Source: Bolinopsis microptera (Eukaryota > Ctenophora > Tentaculata > Lobata > Bolinopsidae). From it: 64,000 bases of DNA. This document shows positions 1-10,741 of the stretch, piece by piece. Location: positions 3,008,845 to 3,072,844 of the forward strand of contig NC_087084.1 in the NCBI RefSeq assembly GCF_026151205.1. The letters run 5' to 3'. Made by a program: the position numbers and the translations under genes. A model generated the notes under the pieces. That model made no database searches and was not told the DNA's origin. It saw nothing but the letters and a program-made list of their open reading frames with translations. Position 1 is the stretch's first letter. Each line of letters begins with the position of its first letter.

Positions 1-393
1 CATAGAGTCCACTAGTATTTAATATTAGCCTGTACTAGCTCAATAAAATGTGACCTCCAGATCAGTAAAATTAGGGGTGCTGGAAGAGCTGCATAGAGTC
101 CACTAGTATTTAATATTAGCCTGTACTGGCTCAATAAAATGTGACCTCCAGATCAGTAAAATTAGGGGTGCTGGAAGAGCTGCATAGAGTCCACTAGTAT
201 TTAATATTAGCCTGTACTGGCTCAGTAAAATGTGACCTCCAGATCAGTAAAATTAGGGGTGCTGGAAGAGCTGCATAGAGTCCACTAGTATTTAATATTA
301 GCCTGTACTGGCTCAATAAAATGTGAACACCAGATCAGTAAATTTAGGGGTGCTGGAAGAGCTGCAAAGAGTCCACTAGTATTTAATATTAGC
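1..393. repeat. 91-bp tandem repeat, about 4.3 copies
   Basis: Units begin at 1, 92, 183, 274 and 365 with catagagtccactagtattt, giving an exact 91-bp period. Copies differ by a few bases. The array probably continues to the left of the window. No coding frame runs through it. Confidence 0.95.
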
Positions 394-1208
394 CCCAAAA
401 AAGCGGTCCTGGTCGAGCCTTGGCTTTAACGAGTTGGAAGCAACCAGAGAGATGGTTAGATGTATAAATTTGGGGATTGAAGTGGTTTGCAATAACCAGA
501 GAGGTGTTAAACAAATTGAACAACAGGTTGAACAAAAAATCATGTGTAAAAAGTTATCGAGTGATAATATAGGACAAAGGAGAAAGCATAGATATGATCT
601 TAGGCAGCTAGACGCCAGCTAGCTCATCGCGGTGTCACATGACTTTAATACCACGATATCATTGGTCATCTATATATCCAATGCGAAATATAAATATAGC
701 GCGTTTTTCATGAATTAGTAGCGCCGTACAAAAATTAAGCAGTTTGGAACAAAATTACAAGTTTTCAGTTTACAGAAATATTGAAACATTTCAATTTTTG
801 TTTGCATGAAGGTTCTAATGACTTAATAAAGTCGTTTAGATAATAAAAATACTACAAAGATACCAAGTAAACTCACAAATATTGCAACTTGGTTAAAAAC
901 AATGCATTTAACTGTTTTGGTGGCGCGCGCGCGCCATCTCAGTCAATTACTCCCATATTTGGTCAAATAGGATAATAGGGACGCAGAATATGCGTCCCTC
1001 TAAAAAGTCCAATTCCCTTCATGGTATGCCCCTTTTTCCGCCTTCGGCGGCGCGCGCTTCGCGCGCGAAAAGTGGCATGCAACGTATGTCAATTATCGCG
1101 AAAAGTCTTATTTTGGGCCTTATAAAAGTGCGCAGCTTTAACTTTGCAGATTCTTGTTCTCTGATTGGCTGAATCGTATCACGTGGTACGCGGTAAAATT
1201 GCATTCTT
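394..1208. other. No gene seen
   Basis: Only short open frames without recognisable content occur here. There is a perfect GC palindrome, TGGCGCGCGCGCGCCA, at 921-936, and a GC-rich patch near 1040-1070. Nothing else can be supported. Confidence 0.6.
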
Positions 1209-1217
1209 GGAATAATT

Positions 1218-1334
1218 TGTAGCGCGATGCACTACTGGGTCGCGCGCGCATCAAATAATGCTTCTCGGTAGATCGGCGAGATGCACCACTAGCTGTGCCT
1301 CACCGAGCTGCGAAGGATTGACATCGTGAATCAA
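1218..1334 (+). mobile_element. 117-bp MITE, copy 1, 9-bp TSD (MULE-like)
   Basis: A GC-rich short element that starts TGTAGCGCGATGC and ends near CATCGTGAATCAA. It is flanked by the direct repeat GGAATAATT (1209-1217 and 1335-1343). Three more copies lie at 17933-18045, 55666-55785 and 56702-56827. The ends are weakly inverted (TTGtagCgCGATG against TTGattCaCGATG). Nine-base target duplications are typical of Mutator-like elements, so that is the best guess; a hAT origin is the alternative. Confidence 0.8.
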
Positions 1335-1540
1335 GGAATAATTGAAGCGTGCAAATGCAATGAACTAGCGAGCGCGCGCGGAGTTCAACAAGCTGTGAAA
1401 AGGCGATCACCCTGTAGTAATATTGCTAGCCGGTAAGGTCTGCTGGGTTGCTCTAACCAAAGCAAAATTATGACATAACATCATCACTAAAGTTTACAAA
1501 GTGTCATCGCACTACATGGAAAAATATACAGTAACTATTT

Positions 1541-1639
1541 CTTTGTCATACGTTGTATGACCCGCCGCGCACGAGGTGCGCGGCCCCCCTGTATCGTCAC
1601 CATAGTGAAACGACCGTGGGGGTCGCAACGTGATACAAG
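1541..1639. mobile_element. ~97-bp MITE with imperfect TIRs, copy 1
   Basis: Related to the element at 56362-56456. It starts cTTTGTCATACGTTG and ends CAACGTGATACAAG, which are imperfect inverted ends. Flanks ctattt (1535-1540) and ctatgt (1640-1645) look like a 6-bp target duplication with one mismatch. It sits exactly at the outer edge of the left arm of the large inverted duplication and cuts a LINE tail. Confidence 0.65.
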
Positions 1640-1745
1640 CTATGTTAGTAATAAAGAGAAGCATAACGATTATCTTTATATCCACCCTTTTGAGGCAAAA
1701 TTAAAGCGATTTATAAATCTTTATTCCACTGGGAAGTATGAATAA
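1640..1745 (+). pseudogene. LINE reverse-transcriptase C-terminal tail fragment
   Basis: The plus strand encodes a tail of about 34 residues that begins SYVSNKEKHNDYLYIHPF and ends LYSTGKYE with a stop at 1743-1745. The same tail ends the minus-strand LINE at 16852-17925, so this is its counterpart in the left arm. The rest of the LINE is missing here, cut off by the MITE at 1541-1639. It is a remnant with no function of its own. Confidence 0.75.
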
Positions 1746-2852
1746 AGTTATCTTTTGGAGATACTTTTTGAACTTATTTGAAATTTTTTAATAAAGTTGT
1801 AGTTAATAATTTATTAATTTTGGTGGTAAGATATTTATATTATTCCATATAGTGATTTGATACTTTGTAGACATGTGTGATGATGTTATGTCATAATTTT
1901 TACTTTTACTTACTTTTACTTTTAGAATATACTTCGGCGGTCGCGCGCTACTGCAAGCGAAAGGGCTCTGGTTAGAGCAAAATCCGCTTTATTATCTTAA
2001 ATCGTGTTTATGGATATCAAAGCCTGATTTCCCCAGTTGTAAGGGCCTGCAACGGCGGAATTATTAAAAATTAATCTGAAATAGAATGTGTTAACATTTA
2101 AAATAACACTATAGAAATATAAACCACTCACTGACTCTCACTGGTCACTAACCTCCATAACACTTACTACCCGATTCCCACTATAAACTAAATACTAAAT
2201 AACTAATAATTAACTACTATCTAAAATATCACTAAATATAATTCCCAAACTAAAAGTCTTTACTTCCTAAAATATATTGCTAATTAAATCAATGTTTATA
2301 CAAAATACACTTTCTTGGTTTGTCTACTTTTAGGTTACTCCTCTATTTTCGTGACGCTTACTGCTTACAACTTTTTACTACTTCTTCTTTCACTGCGTGC
2401 ATCTTTGGTTGGCGTATTTATTAAATTTAATACAATTGCCGGATGAGTATTAAATATTAAATTTTGATATTTGTCACAGAATGAGCTGAGTTTCGTGGGT
2501 GCATCTTGACACCCACACACAGCAGGTTGGAAATTCGTAAGCTGAAAGAAGAATCCGTGGAGATCTTTTAGAAACCTTTAATATATTTAGTGAATCAGTA
2601 GAATATGGTACAGATATTTTTAACATCAGAAGATCAGATGTGAATATCGTTTCAAACATAAAGTGCAATATTAAAAGATTTTATGACACGTATCTACCAT
2701 CTAACCATGCAGACTTACTAATACTGTCATAATGTATCATTTTTTAACAGTAAAGGTCATTCAAACAATATATATATACACAATAAATTAAATCAAGTGC
2801 AAGTGATGCAATTGGCAGAGCACAATCATAAATCATGAGCAATTGTATATCA

Positions 2853-4345
2853 ATTTCATATCATGTCCCTCAAAAAGCATTGTTTCAGACTCCTTAGGAA
2901 TGTTATAAGGAGAAAATATCTCTTTAGTAAAGCTCAGCTCAAGCTTATAATTAACAGCATCATTGTCTGCAAATTGGACTACTGCAATGCTCTTTATTAT
3001 GGAATTAGTGACAACCTCATCCACCAACTCCAACTCGTTCAGAATGCAGCTGCTAAAGCTATAGTAGGACTATATAAATATGATCATCTCGGAGACACTC
3101 TGAAAGACCTTCATTGGCTGCCTATTAGTTACAGAATTCAATATAAGTTATTGCTTCTTGTCTATAAATGTCTTAAGGGGGCCGGGGGGGGGGGTCTTCA
3201 TCAAAATTCTCTCGAAATTGATTTTATAGTTGTTTCTGATAGAGGGGAGTGATATCTATCAGCTGCTTTTGGTCCCATGGAAAAATATTGTTCCTAGCCA
3301 AAATTATCGCCAGTCAAAGGTCATCGCTCATGTGTAATTGTATTGCGCGAGCGATTTTCAATCGCGCGCCCTGAAAATCGAGTCTAAAAATCTATCTTCT
3401 CCTACATTTTTTGAGCAATCACCCTGAAACTTTCAGGATATGTTCTATGGATCATTTAAAAGATATCTGTCGAGCCGAATTTTGAGATAGGCCTTAGAAG
3501 ATTTTTTATTCAATTTTGAAAATCTTGGACCTCATTTTTTTACGATTTTTCCAGGTCCAAGATTTTCAAAATTGAATACAAAATCTTCTAAGGCCTATCT
3601 CAAAATTCGGCTCGACAGATATCTTCTAAATGATCCCTAGAACATATCCTGAAAGTTTCAGGGTGATTGCTCAAAAAATGTAGGAGAAGATAGATTTTTA
3701 GACTCGATTTTCAGGGCGCGCGATTGAAAATCGCTCGCGCAATACAATTACACATGAGCGCTGACCTTTGACTGGCGATAATTTTGGCTAGGAACAATAT
3801 TTTTCCATGGGACCAAAAGCAGCTGATAGATATCACTCTCCTCTATCAGAAACAACTATAAAATCAATTTCGAGAGAATTTTGATGAAGACCCCCCCGGC
3901 CCCCTTAATGGTATGGGACCAGATTATTTAAGTGATATGTTTAAATATGCCAATTATAATCATCTTATCTATTTGACTGAACCAAGAGTATATTCACAGT
4001 ATGGAGAAAGATCGTTTCAGAAAGTTGGCCCTAAATTATGGAATGAGCTGCCTGTTGAAATTAAGAATTGCATGTCACTGGAATCTTTTAAAGTGTATCT
4101 GAAAACGTTTCTTTTTAAACGTGCTTTTGATATTAATTAATTTACTATTTTTTCAACGTTTCTACTGTTAAGTGCATACCCTTAACCTTGTAATTTAGTG
4201 TATCAAGTCTTTACAATTTTCTATGGTTTGGAACCTAAATGTGGATTGCTTTTCAGGTTTTCTTGTATCCTGACTTGTTTTCGTGGCACACCTGTGCATT
4301 TTAAGTTGTTGTGCCACTATAATCTATAAGTTTAAATTATTATTT
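2853..4345 (+). mobile_element. LINE fragment (CR1/L2-like), split by a fold-back element
   Basis: Present in the left arm and absent from the matching site of the right arm (about 13440), which joins gcaattgtatatca directly to catattgtatcattc. The coding part is the C-terminal end of a non-LTR reverse transcriptase protein. Residues from 2863 include LDYCNALYYGI, LQLVQNAAAKAI and DLHWLPISYRIQYKLLLLVY, followed after the interruption (3905-4140) by GPDYLSDMFKY and FQKVGPKLWNELP, ending at a stop at 4138-4140. The reading frame is cut at a TTAA by the 728-bp fold-back at 3177-3904. The 5' part, with endonuclease and catalytic palm, is missing, so this is a dead 5'-truncated copy. The clade assignment is from general resemblance only. 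Confidence 0.85.
3177..3904. mobile_element. 728-bp near-perfect palindromic fold-back element with TTAA target duplication
   Basis: Two arms of about 360 bp are reverse complements of one another around 3540. The outermost bases are GGGGGCCGGGGGG on the left and CCCCCCCGGCCCCC on the right. TTAA flanks it on both sides (3173-3176 and 3905-3908). The insertion lies inside the LINE reading frame, and one TTAA is exactly the sequence expected in the uninterrupted frame, so the insertion duplicated TTAA. TTAA targets are known for piggyBac and Kolobok families. No coding capacity is seen; it is a nonautonomous element. Confidence 0.93.
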
Positions 4346-4583
4346 CATATTGTATCATTCTAGCTGAATAAATTCTTTGAACGTAATTCAATACTAAAGA
4401 TTAGTTTTTCATGAAGGTTTGTCCTACTTATTTATTTGTATCATTGTGACTCTTAACTTACCATTTTCCCTCAGTTGTAGCAAGAATAAGTGCACATGTG
4501 ATCTGTAATCAAGGTTTCCAGTACTGTTGTATTGGACTTGTCAGCATGTAAGATAGTTCCTGAAACTCTATCATATAATAGCT
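4346..4583 (+). promoter_or_regulatory. 5' flank of AdipoR copy 1
   Basis: This stretch is matched by 13214-13450 on the other arm, so both genes share the same immediate upstream DNA. An in-frame TAG at 4554-4556 precedes the ATG. A pyrimidine-rich stretch ending in AG (ttttccctcag, near 4470) could be a 3' splice site for a 5'-UTR intron; this is inference. No clear TATA box is identified. Confidence 0.35.
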
Positions 4584-5768
4584 ATGGGTGAAGATGGCGA
4601 ACTTCCTTCAACCAGCAAAGAAGAAAATCTAGAGGCTTCAGAATCGATTGCATTGTATGAAATTTCCTTAGAAACTGTGGATGATGAAGATGAAGAAACT
4701 GACAGTATTCAATCCTTGAAACATGCAGCTAACAGGCTTTTGGGGGCAGATGATATTATTAAATCAGAAATTGTATCTAGCGCATTTACTTCAGAAATTG
4801 CAATTGACCAAACATGGGGTGAATGGATGCAGGAACTCCCTGGATCAACATGGATCAAAGTACGTACATTCGGAAAAGTCCAATGGAGATGGTCAAAAAA
4901 TTGTGTCCATTATGCTCATTTGCCAGAATGGTTAAAAGATAACAGATTTCTTCTCCGGTGCAACCGTCTACCAATTTACAGTTTTACTGGTTGTATGCTA
5001 AGTGCATTCAGAATCCACACTGAAACGGGTAACATCTGGACTCATCTCATTGGTAGCCTTCTGACAGTTGGATATTGTATTTATGCTTTTGCTTCTCGTT
5101 TACACAAGTTGCACTGGACTGAGCAGCTGGTCTATGCAGCATTCTTCCTTGCAGCCTCCCTGTGTATGGGATTCAGTTGTATTTTCCATGCTGTTATCAA
5201 TCATTCCCCGAAAGTTTTCAAGTTGTTTAGTCGTCTGGACTACTCTGGAATTTCTCTTCTTGTTATTGGAAGCTACATGCCTTGGTTGTACTACTCTTAC
5301 TTCTGCCATCCAACCATCTATGTTGTCTACACTGTTGTCACCTGTGTCATGGGTATATCAGGGATATTTGTTTCTCTTTGGGATGAGTTTGATAAGCCTA
5401 AATACCGAAATGTTAGGGCAGGTGTTTTTCTTACAATGGGTCTCTCAGCTGTAGTACCTGCTTTTCATTATGCAATTAAATTTGGCTGGTCTATTGCTCT
5501 AGATAGAGCGTCTTTAGGATGGATGATATTGATGGGCAGTCTGTATGTTTTTGGAACCATGCTGTACATGTTTCAAATCCCGGAAAGATGGTTTCCTGGA
5601 AAATTTGATATTTGGGGCCAAAGTCATCAAATGTTTCATATATTTGTTTTGGTTGCTGTGTTTGTTCATTACCATGGTATTTCTGTTTTAGAAGCGAATC
5701 ATACTGAGGATATTCTTAATAACCGAGTTTGTACAGATAATATTTTAAATACTACTACATTTGGTTGA
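4584..5768 (+). CDS. Adiponectin receptor-like protein (PAQR family), copy 1
   Basis: A 394-residue intronless open frame. The PAQR (progestin and adipoQ receptor) family are seven-helix membrane proteins with an intracellular N terminus and zinc-dependent ceramidase-like activity; AdipoR members control lipid and energy metabolism. Residues 1-112 are acidic and probably cytoplasmic. The conserved core starts at LPEWLKDN (113-120), followed by FRIHTETGNIWTHL (142-155). Seven hydrophobic segments lie near 156-172, 183-203, 220-240, 243-265, 279-298, 310-330 and 350-368. Expected zinc ligands are H202 (in IFHAV) and H348 and H352 (in SHQMFH); D219 in RLDYSG matches the conserved catalytic aspartate. 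The ATG is the first after an in-frame stop at 4554. Length agrees with animal AdipoR1/2. A second copy lies inverted at 12029-13213. The lack of introns, in a window of intron-rich genes, could mean an ancient retrocopy. Confidence 0.95.
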   Translation: MGEDGELPSTSKEENLEASESIALYEISLETVDDEDEETDSIQSLKHAANRLLGADDIIKSEIVSSAFTSEIAIDQTWGEWMQELPGSTWIKVRTFGKVQWRWSKNCVHYAHLPEWLKDNRFLLRCNRLPIYSFTGCMLSAFRIHTETGNIWTHLIGSLLTVGYCIYAFASRLHKLHWTEQLVYAAFFLAASLCMGFSCIFHAVINHSPKVFKLFSRLDYSGISLLVIGSYMPWLYYSYFCHPTIYVVYTVVTCVMGISGIFVSLWDEFDKPKYRNVRAGVFLTMGLSAVVPAFHYAIKFGWSIALDRASLGWMILMGSLYVFGTMLYMFQIPERWFPGKFDIWGQSHQMFHIFVLVAVFVHYHGISVLEANHTEDILNNRVCTDNILNTTTFG

Positions 5769-6507
5769 GATTGTACACAACAGTTAGCAGTATACACATA
5801 TGAGAAGTTTACTTTAGAAAAATGTGAAATCAATTGAATGTTGACCCCAAGATTTCAAATGATGAAAGGTTTCACATGCTGGCTTTTGCCGTTCCTCAGT
5901 TATGTTTCCTGCAAGCTCTTCATGAGACATTGTTTTAAGTTGGCGCATCCTTTCTGTACACCGCTAATATCTCATGCATTTAGATCTGACCCCATAGATT
6001 TTACTATGATTTAATAAGATATGCTTCTATTTTCTGCAACTGTAGTAACTTAATTTAGATGGTCTTGTATTGTGAAATTGTATAATTGATAATTATATTA
6101 TATATTATTATAATATATTATACTTGAAACCCGCTAGTCAAAATGCCGCTTTAAAATAAGTATGATGTTCCGATTTCTTCATATGGAGTATGGACCCACT
6201 GTGACCCGTCTACAATCTTTTTTAATTTATTCCCGATGACAACTAAGTTAAAAGTATTCCCTAGTTAAACTTTTTACTGCATCAAAAAATATCAATCACA
6301 ACCAAAGGTTTTGTGATGTATCTAATAGTGACTTTTCAACTCCATTTGCAAGCTGAAAATGTTGTCACCGGTAACTTTTTGACCAATTTATTTTCTGTGC
6401 CTTTGCCGGGCTGATTTCGTCAAGTTTAAAATAATAATATGAATATTTATATTATAATATTGAAGTGACAAATTTATTCTCTGGATGTGATGACTGTTCA
6501 TATATAT
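5769..6507. other. 3' flank of AdipoR copy 1; no further gene
   Basis: Shared with 11290-12028 on the other arm. Contains an AT-rich palindromic stretch (near 6080-6125, attatattatatattattataatatatt-like) and no recognisable AATAAA close to the stop. It ends in the (AT)4 target of E1. Confidence 0.5.
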
Positions 6508-8397
6508 GGACACGTTCATTTGAGTTTGAGGATATTGGTAAATATAAGTGACCCTATTAAAAGGCACAGTGTAGTTGACTTTGTCACACTATGAAATTAC
6601 TTAAACCCTTGATGGTTAGGATAATCGTCTCATCCTCCAGGCTAACTTTGTCACATAACGATATCTTAATCAGGTGATAAGATATCGCTTAAATACGGCA
6701 GGCACGGAAATGGTTACATTGTCACACTATAAACATGTGACGGAGTAAATATGGACCCCTTGCTGCCGTTTTTGACCAAATTTTTGAGTGTCCAGTTGAT
6801 TGGATGGGTACATATGACCATTACCTACATATTTGACGACTTTTTTCGTTAGATGGTGCATTCAGGTTTACTCTGTCACATATTAAAGAAAATATGTGAT
6901 GAATGTTTAGGGCACCCTGATAAGCAATGCTGAGTAGTGTAAGTTTATTTGATGGCCTGGAAGTGCTGGGAATTGTTATTATATCATATAGTCGTAAGGA
7001 ATTAAAACACAGAAGGCACAACCAAGCTTACTTTGTCACATAATCTTGATGATATCTGAACATGTGTGAAATTGAACAAATAATGATATACCAGCTTAAA
7101 CCCCTTATATTATACGTACTATGGATCAAACAACACTGCTAGTACCATGCACCAGTCACATAAATCATTATCAGGTGGTAATATGTTAACAGTGTCACAA
7201 TTAAACTACCGCTACATGGTCAAAAATAGGGTAATTTCGTCACAAAAAATTATTATAACTCTGTTAGCTCCTTGCTGGCAAAATAACTAGTTTATCGACA
7301 TTTTTTTGATGATAAAGTTACATAGTATTCTAATAGAGGTATAGTTCTTCAAAATAGGGGCAAGACATGTTTACTTTGTCACATCAGTTATTATAACAGT
7401 TAGGTAATCGTCATCACATTAACATATATTTTTTGTAGTTTGGATTGATTTATATAGGTAATAAAGCAGCATATGCTAATTTTTACACACTATCTTGAAA
7501 TTGTTGGGGCATGAAAAGTTAATTTTGTCACATTTTTAGTGACTTTGACAAATTTAACCTAAAATTGCTAAACTTAAGCTCTTGATGTTCTGGACAATAT
7601 TCTAATAGAGGTATAGAATATAGATCTTCAAAATAGGGGCAAGACATGTTTACTTTGTCACATCAGTTATTATAAGAGTTATTATAAGAGTTATTATAAG
7701 AGACTATTTCATTCTATAATCATTGTTTTTAATCTATTTACGATTTCGTATAATTTTTTTGTGACAATGTTAACATCAACTGACCTTAACTTGCATCAAC
7801 TACATTGTCATCATATAAAATTTTCCCGCCTTTCAAACCAAAATCAGATATATAAATAATTCGCCCAAAATTTTAAATTCCATATATTGTGACAGAATTA
7901 ACCTCATTTCCCAGTAACCGAGTGCCTGTATTAGCTAACTATTCAAAACAAAATATTTTAGGGCTATGATTGGTAGAGCAACCATCAAATAATGAGTTGA
8001 AAGGGTTTTTAGGACACCTCACAGTAGAATAGAGGTATGGTATCATGAGTGTGACAAAGTTACCCAAATATTGCCTTGTAACCGTTCGATCCGTGCCCAT
8101 TAACCAATGTTGTATCATAATTGTTAGATTCACCTAATTTACTATATTTCAGACCAAGGAATGATAATTAGACAACTGCAGTTAACTAAGTCACACAAAA
8201 TGTTACTTTTGAAACATTATAGTGCCTAACAACAATAGATTTTCTTTCTGAGCGGTGCATATGGGAGTATGGGTTACGTGGCTAATGTTCAGAACTTCTG
8301 AACGTGCTAGGTTAATAGATGTCAAAATTAAGCCACTATCGTCAAAAACGCTATTATTTTTGTTTACCAATATCCTCAAACTCAAATGAACGTGTCC
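6508..8397. mobile_element. E1: 1.89-kb noncoding TIR element with a GTCACA motif array
   Basis: Perfect 35-bp terminal inverted repeats at 6508-6542 and 8363-8397 begin GGACACGTTC. The right arm has the unoccupied site (11290-11305), which proves insertion. Flanks are (AT)4 on both sides (6500-6507 and 8398-8405), so the target duplication is an AT run of 4-8 bp. The interior has no credible reading frame. It carries about 14 copies of a motif near GTTAACTTTGTCACA: direct at about 6577, 6643, 6714, 6867, 7026, 7185, 7231, 7370, 7519, 7649 and 8181, inverted at about 7760, 7888 and 8050. A block of about 70 bp with one motif is duplicated (7328-7395 and 7591-7675). It shares its first ten terminal bases with E2 (22217-24173). 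Transposase family unknown. Confidence 0.9.
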
Positions 8398-8909
8398 ATA
8401 TATATTCTTTCTTAACAATGTTATATACGGCCCAAGCTGCACCTTTTGACATGGGAATTTGTGATTTAAGAGAAACTGTATTTAAAAAGTGATTTCTGCT
8501 TCTCCGGCAGCCCTTCCCGGTCAAGTCTTTGTTTTGAAGAAAATTCTGACAGCCTTCTAACAACCGGCGCGGCTGTTACGGTAACAGCCCTCTAATAGGC
8601 CTCTAACAGTTATTTTGGGGGGACAAATACTTAACAGCCGATGCTTACTTGTGTTTTGTTAAATGGCTATTAGCCGGTTAATAGCCTGCCGGCATTGCAC
8701 CTATTTGCATTCTCCTTTGCTTTAGTAAGCATAACGATTATGATGTCTAATTCTAATGCTATTGTATGCAATTTATTCAATTTCTGTCCTCTATTATATT
8801 TGTTTACCTCAATACAGAAATAAAGCATGATTTGCTTTATCTCTACGTCATGATGATTTATCATATTAGCCTGTCACATTTATAATACGTTATGTCCCAA
8901 ATATAAGTG

Positions 8910-8995
8910 CAGTAAACCCTTATTTACCGTAGAGTTTTTAAGAGAAGGAAAACGCTGTGATAAAGTGTGGTCTGTGGTAAATCGGGGTTTTACTG
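8910..8995. mobile_element. Short pogo/Tigger-like MITE at the inner edge of the left arm
   Basis: Starts CAGTAAACCCTTATTTACC and ends GGTAAATCGGGGTTTTACTG, an imperfect terminal inverted repeat of the pogo/Tc1 style. The terminus resembles that of the longer element at 54813-55146. The right arm retains one end (about 10745-10785) and then diverges, so the arm boundary falls inside this element. Confidence 0.6.
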
Positions 8996-10741
8996 TTATA
9001 CTGCTAAGTGCTAACGATTTTTCTACAAAAATGGTGATAAAAAATGTTTCAAAAATATATGAAAATAAGTAGACTGCTTAGTGCTTGGTTGCCATATATT
9101 TTTGTTAAAATGTCGACAATATTTTAAGTTCTTGGCGACTATTTACATCTAAGAAGTAATAACGGGACGGACATTTACTTGTTTTATTGATAACATACAA
9201 GATAGCATTTTAAAACATGTTAAAAACCAACAAAGATGAAGATTAATAACTCAACAACCTCGATATAAGATGCAAGTGCGGAGTTAAGGTGAGCTGGTAC
9301 ATGTCCTTGATTAGTGAGAATAGCACTTGTCATAACACCTCAGGGCTTCACGATATTGAGTTGTTTGGCTACGTGAGCATTACCTGAAGATTGCCAGTTA
9401 GATATTAAATCCATCTAACAACAAGAACTTGCAGCCAGTATTACCAAACCAGGGTTAATATTCACACTTGCATGAAGAAAAACTGTGGTAATTTTAATAT
9501 CATGCACGATATAAACGTATACAATACACATTATTTTTTCACCATTTGGGGATCCGCTCACAATTACGTAATAATGATAGCCAGAATTTTGAACCAACTT
9601 CGACCCCACATCCAGAAATTTTATATGTTCCTCCAGATGCGTTTTTTTCTAATTCTGTTGGCCCGGCGCGCTTCGCTACGCAAGTTTGGGGGGGGGGGGG
9701 GGGGGGGCGTGCTGTCGGCGATCGACGTGACCAATCAGCCGTGCAGCGTGCGAAGCGAGCCGCTGTGGCTGGGGTCTGGGGGCGCAGCCCCCATCTCCTC
9801 GCGGGCACCCCCTTGGGGGGGGGGGGGGGGGGGGGGGCCCCCCGCCCCACCCCCCCCTGGGTCCAGGGGCGGAGCCCCTCTTGCGGGGGCTAGGGGCGCA
9901 GATAAATTACAGAAATTGGTAGACAGCAATAAACTGGATTGAAAAGAGATCAGAGTACTCACGTAAATTTGGTAACTTCACAACAGCAAGCTGGATTCTC
10001 CAATCAGAATATTTCCACTGTGTTCCAAAACTGACGGATGTTCCCTCTTTTGATTTTTTATACTATTGAAACATTGTTCCATCAAAAATTGCCTCAATTA
10101 TTTGTCCGTTATTCAAAAAAATAATTCGGAAATTAAGGAGTAACTTCTCAAAATTTCCTCTTCTATCTCAGTGGTTTCCTCCCAAAAAAAAATTTCCTCC
10201 CAGCTGCCTGGCAAGAAGGCGTGTTTCTGGATGTGGGGACTTCGACCCCTAACGATAGTCATTTAGACAATGAGAGTAATTACTGCTAAAAATTAAACTC
10301 GCGTAAGCATTACCCATCCCTTCTTCTCCCTAATATGTGAGGATTCCGATTGTACAAAATATAAAAAGTGTAAAGTAATAAAGTACCCACTTGGGTCCTT
10401 TTACTTGGCATAATGCCCTCCTAGGTTGGCATCCTATAAGTCCACATGTTCTTAGGAGGTGAAGTCTCCTGAGGAGTACTTTGGGAGACAGCTTTAGGAA
10501 CAGTTTGTTTACTGGTTCCGTGGGCTTTGCAGGTTTGCGGCCAGGTTCCGTGGGCTTTGCAGGTTTGGTCTCTGGCACAGGCTTACTGGGTTGGCTTCTG
10601 CAGGTTGCGAAGCGAGCATATGCAGGTTTGTTTGCAGGTTCTGGTTTGGATGTTACAGGTGAGGAGTGGGGTAGGAGTGGACAGGAGCCTTCGAGGTTTC
10701 GCTGGGAGTGTACAGTGAGAAAAGATTGTCCGATAGTTAAA
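8956..10741. other. Spacer between the two arms of the inverted duplication
   Basis: About 1.8 kb not shared in inverted form. It holds a hAT-like GC-rich element (about 9570-10250) with two long G runs (about 20 G near 9690-9707 and about 23 G near 9816-9838). It also holds a short internal duplication of ttccgtgggctttgcaggttt (10517-10567). Open frames here are GC-rich artefacts without recognisable protein content. No gene is supported. Confidence 0.7.
9570..10250 (-). mobile_element. hAT-like GC-rich nonautonomous element, degraded copy
   Basis: Reverse complement of much of the element at 42370-42942. Shared landmarks are gtgaagttaccaaatttacg (rc about 9965-9985), the caatcc-agtttattgc block, and a GC-rich core with gctgcgcccccagacccc, gctcgcttcgc and gccgacag. 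The left end retains tagccagaatttt (about 9588-9600), close to the inner part of the other copy's terminus. The outer boundaries are uncertain. G runs of 20 or more are peculiar to this copy. Confidence 0.6.

Larger units (their letters stand above)
1640..8955 (+). repeat. Left arm of giant inverted duplication
   Basis: Reverse complement of 10742-16955 with only scattered base differences, once later insertions are removed. Shared landmarks include the LINE tail, the block at 2474-2660 (counterpart 16090-16210), the AdipoR gene and its 3' flank, and 8406-8950 (counterpart 10745-11290). Insertions unique to this arm are the LINE at 2853-4345 and E1 at 6508-8397. Apart from the AdipoR gene and these elements I see no gene in it. 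Confidence 0.93.

Noticed and set aside
434-622. 62-codon open frame
   Set aside because: Short, no domain, no splice context and next to a tandem repeat.
5068-5454. 128-codon frame overlapping the AdipoR gene, and its twin at 12343-12729
   Set aside because: It is a shifted-frame shadow of the AdipoR gene; differences between the twins are replacements in this frame but silent in the AdipoR frame.
9472-9962. Overlapping Gly- and Pro-rich frames
   Set aside because: They arise from long G and C runs in a hAT-like element on both strands at once; no conserved protein.
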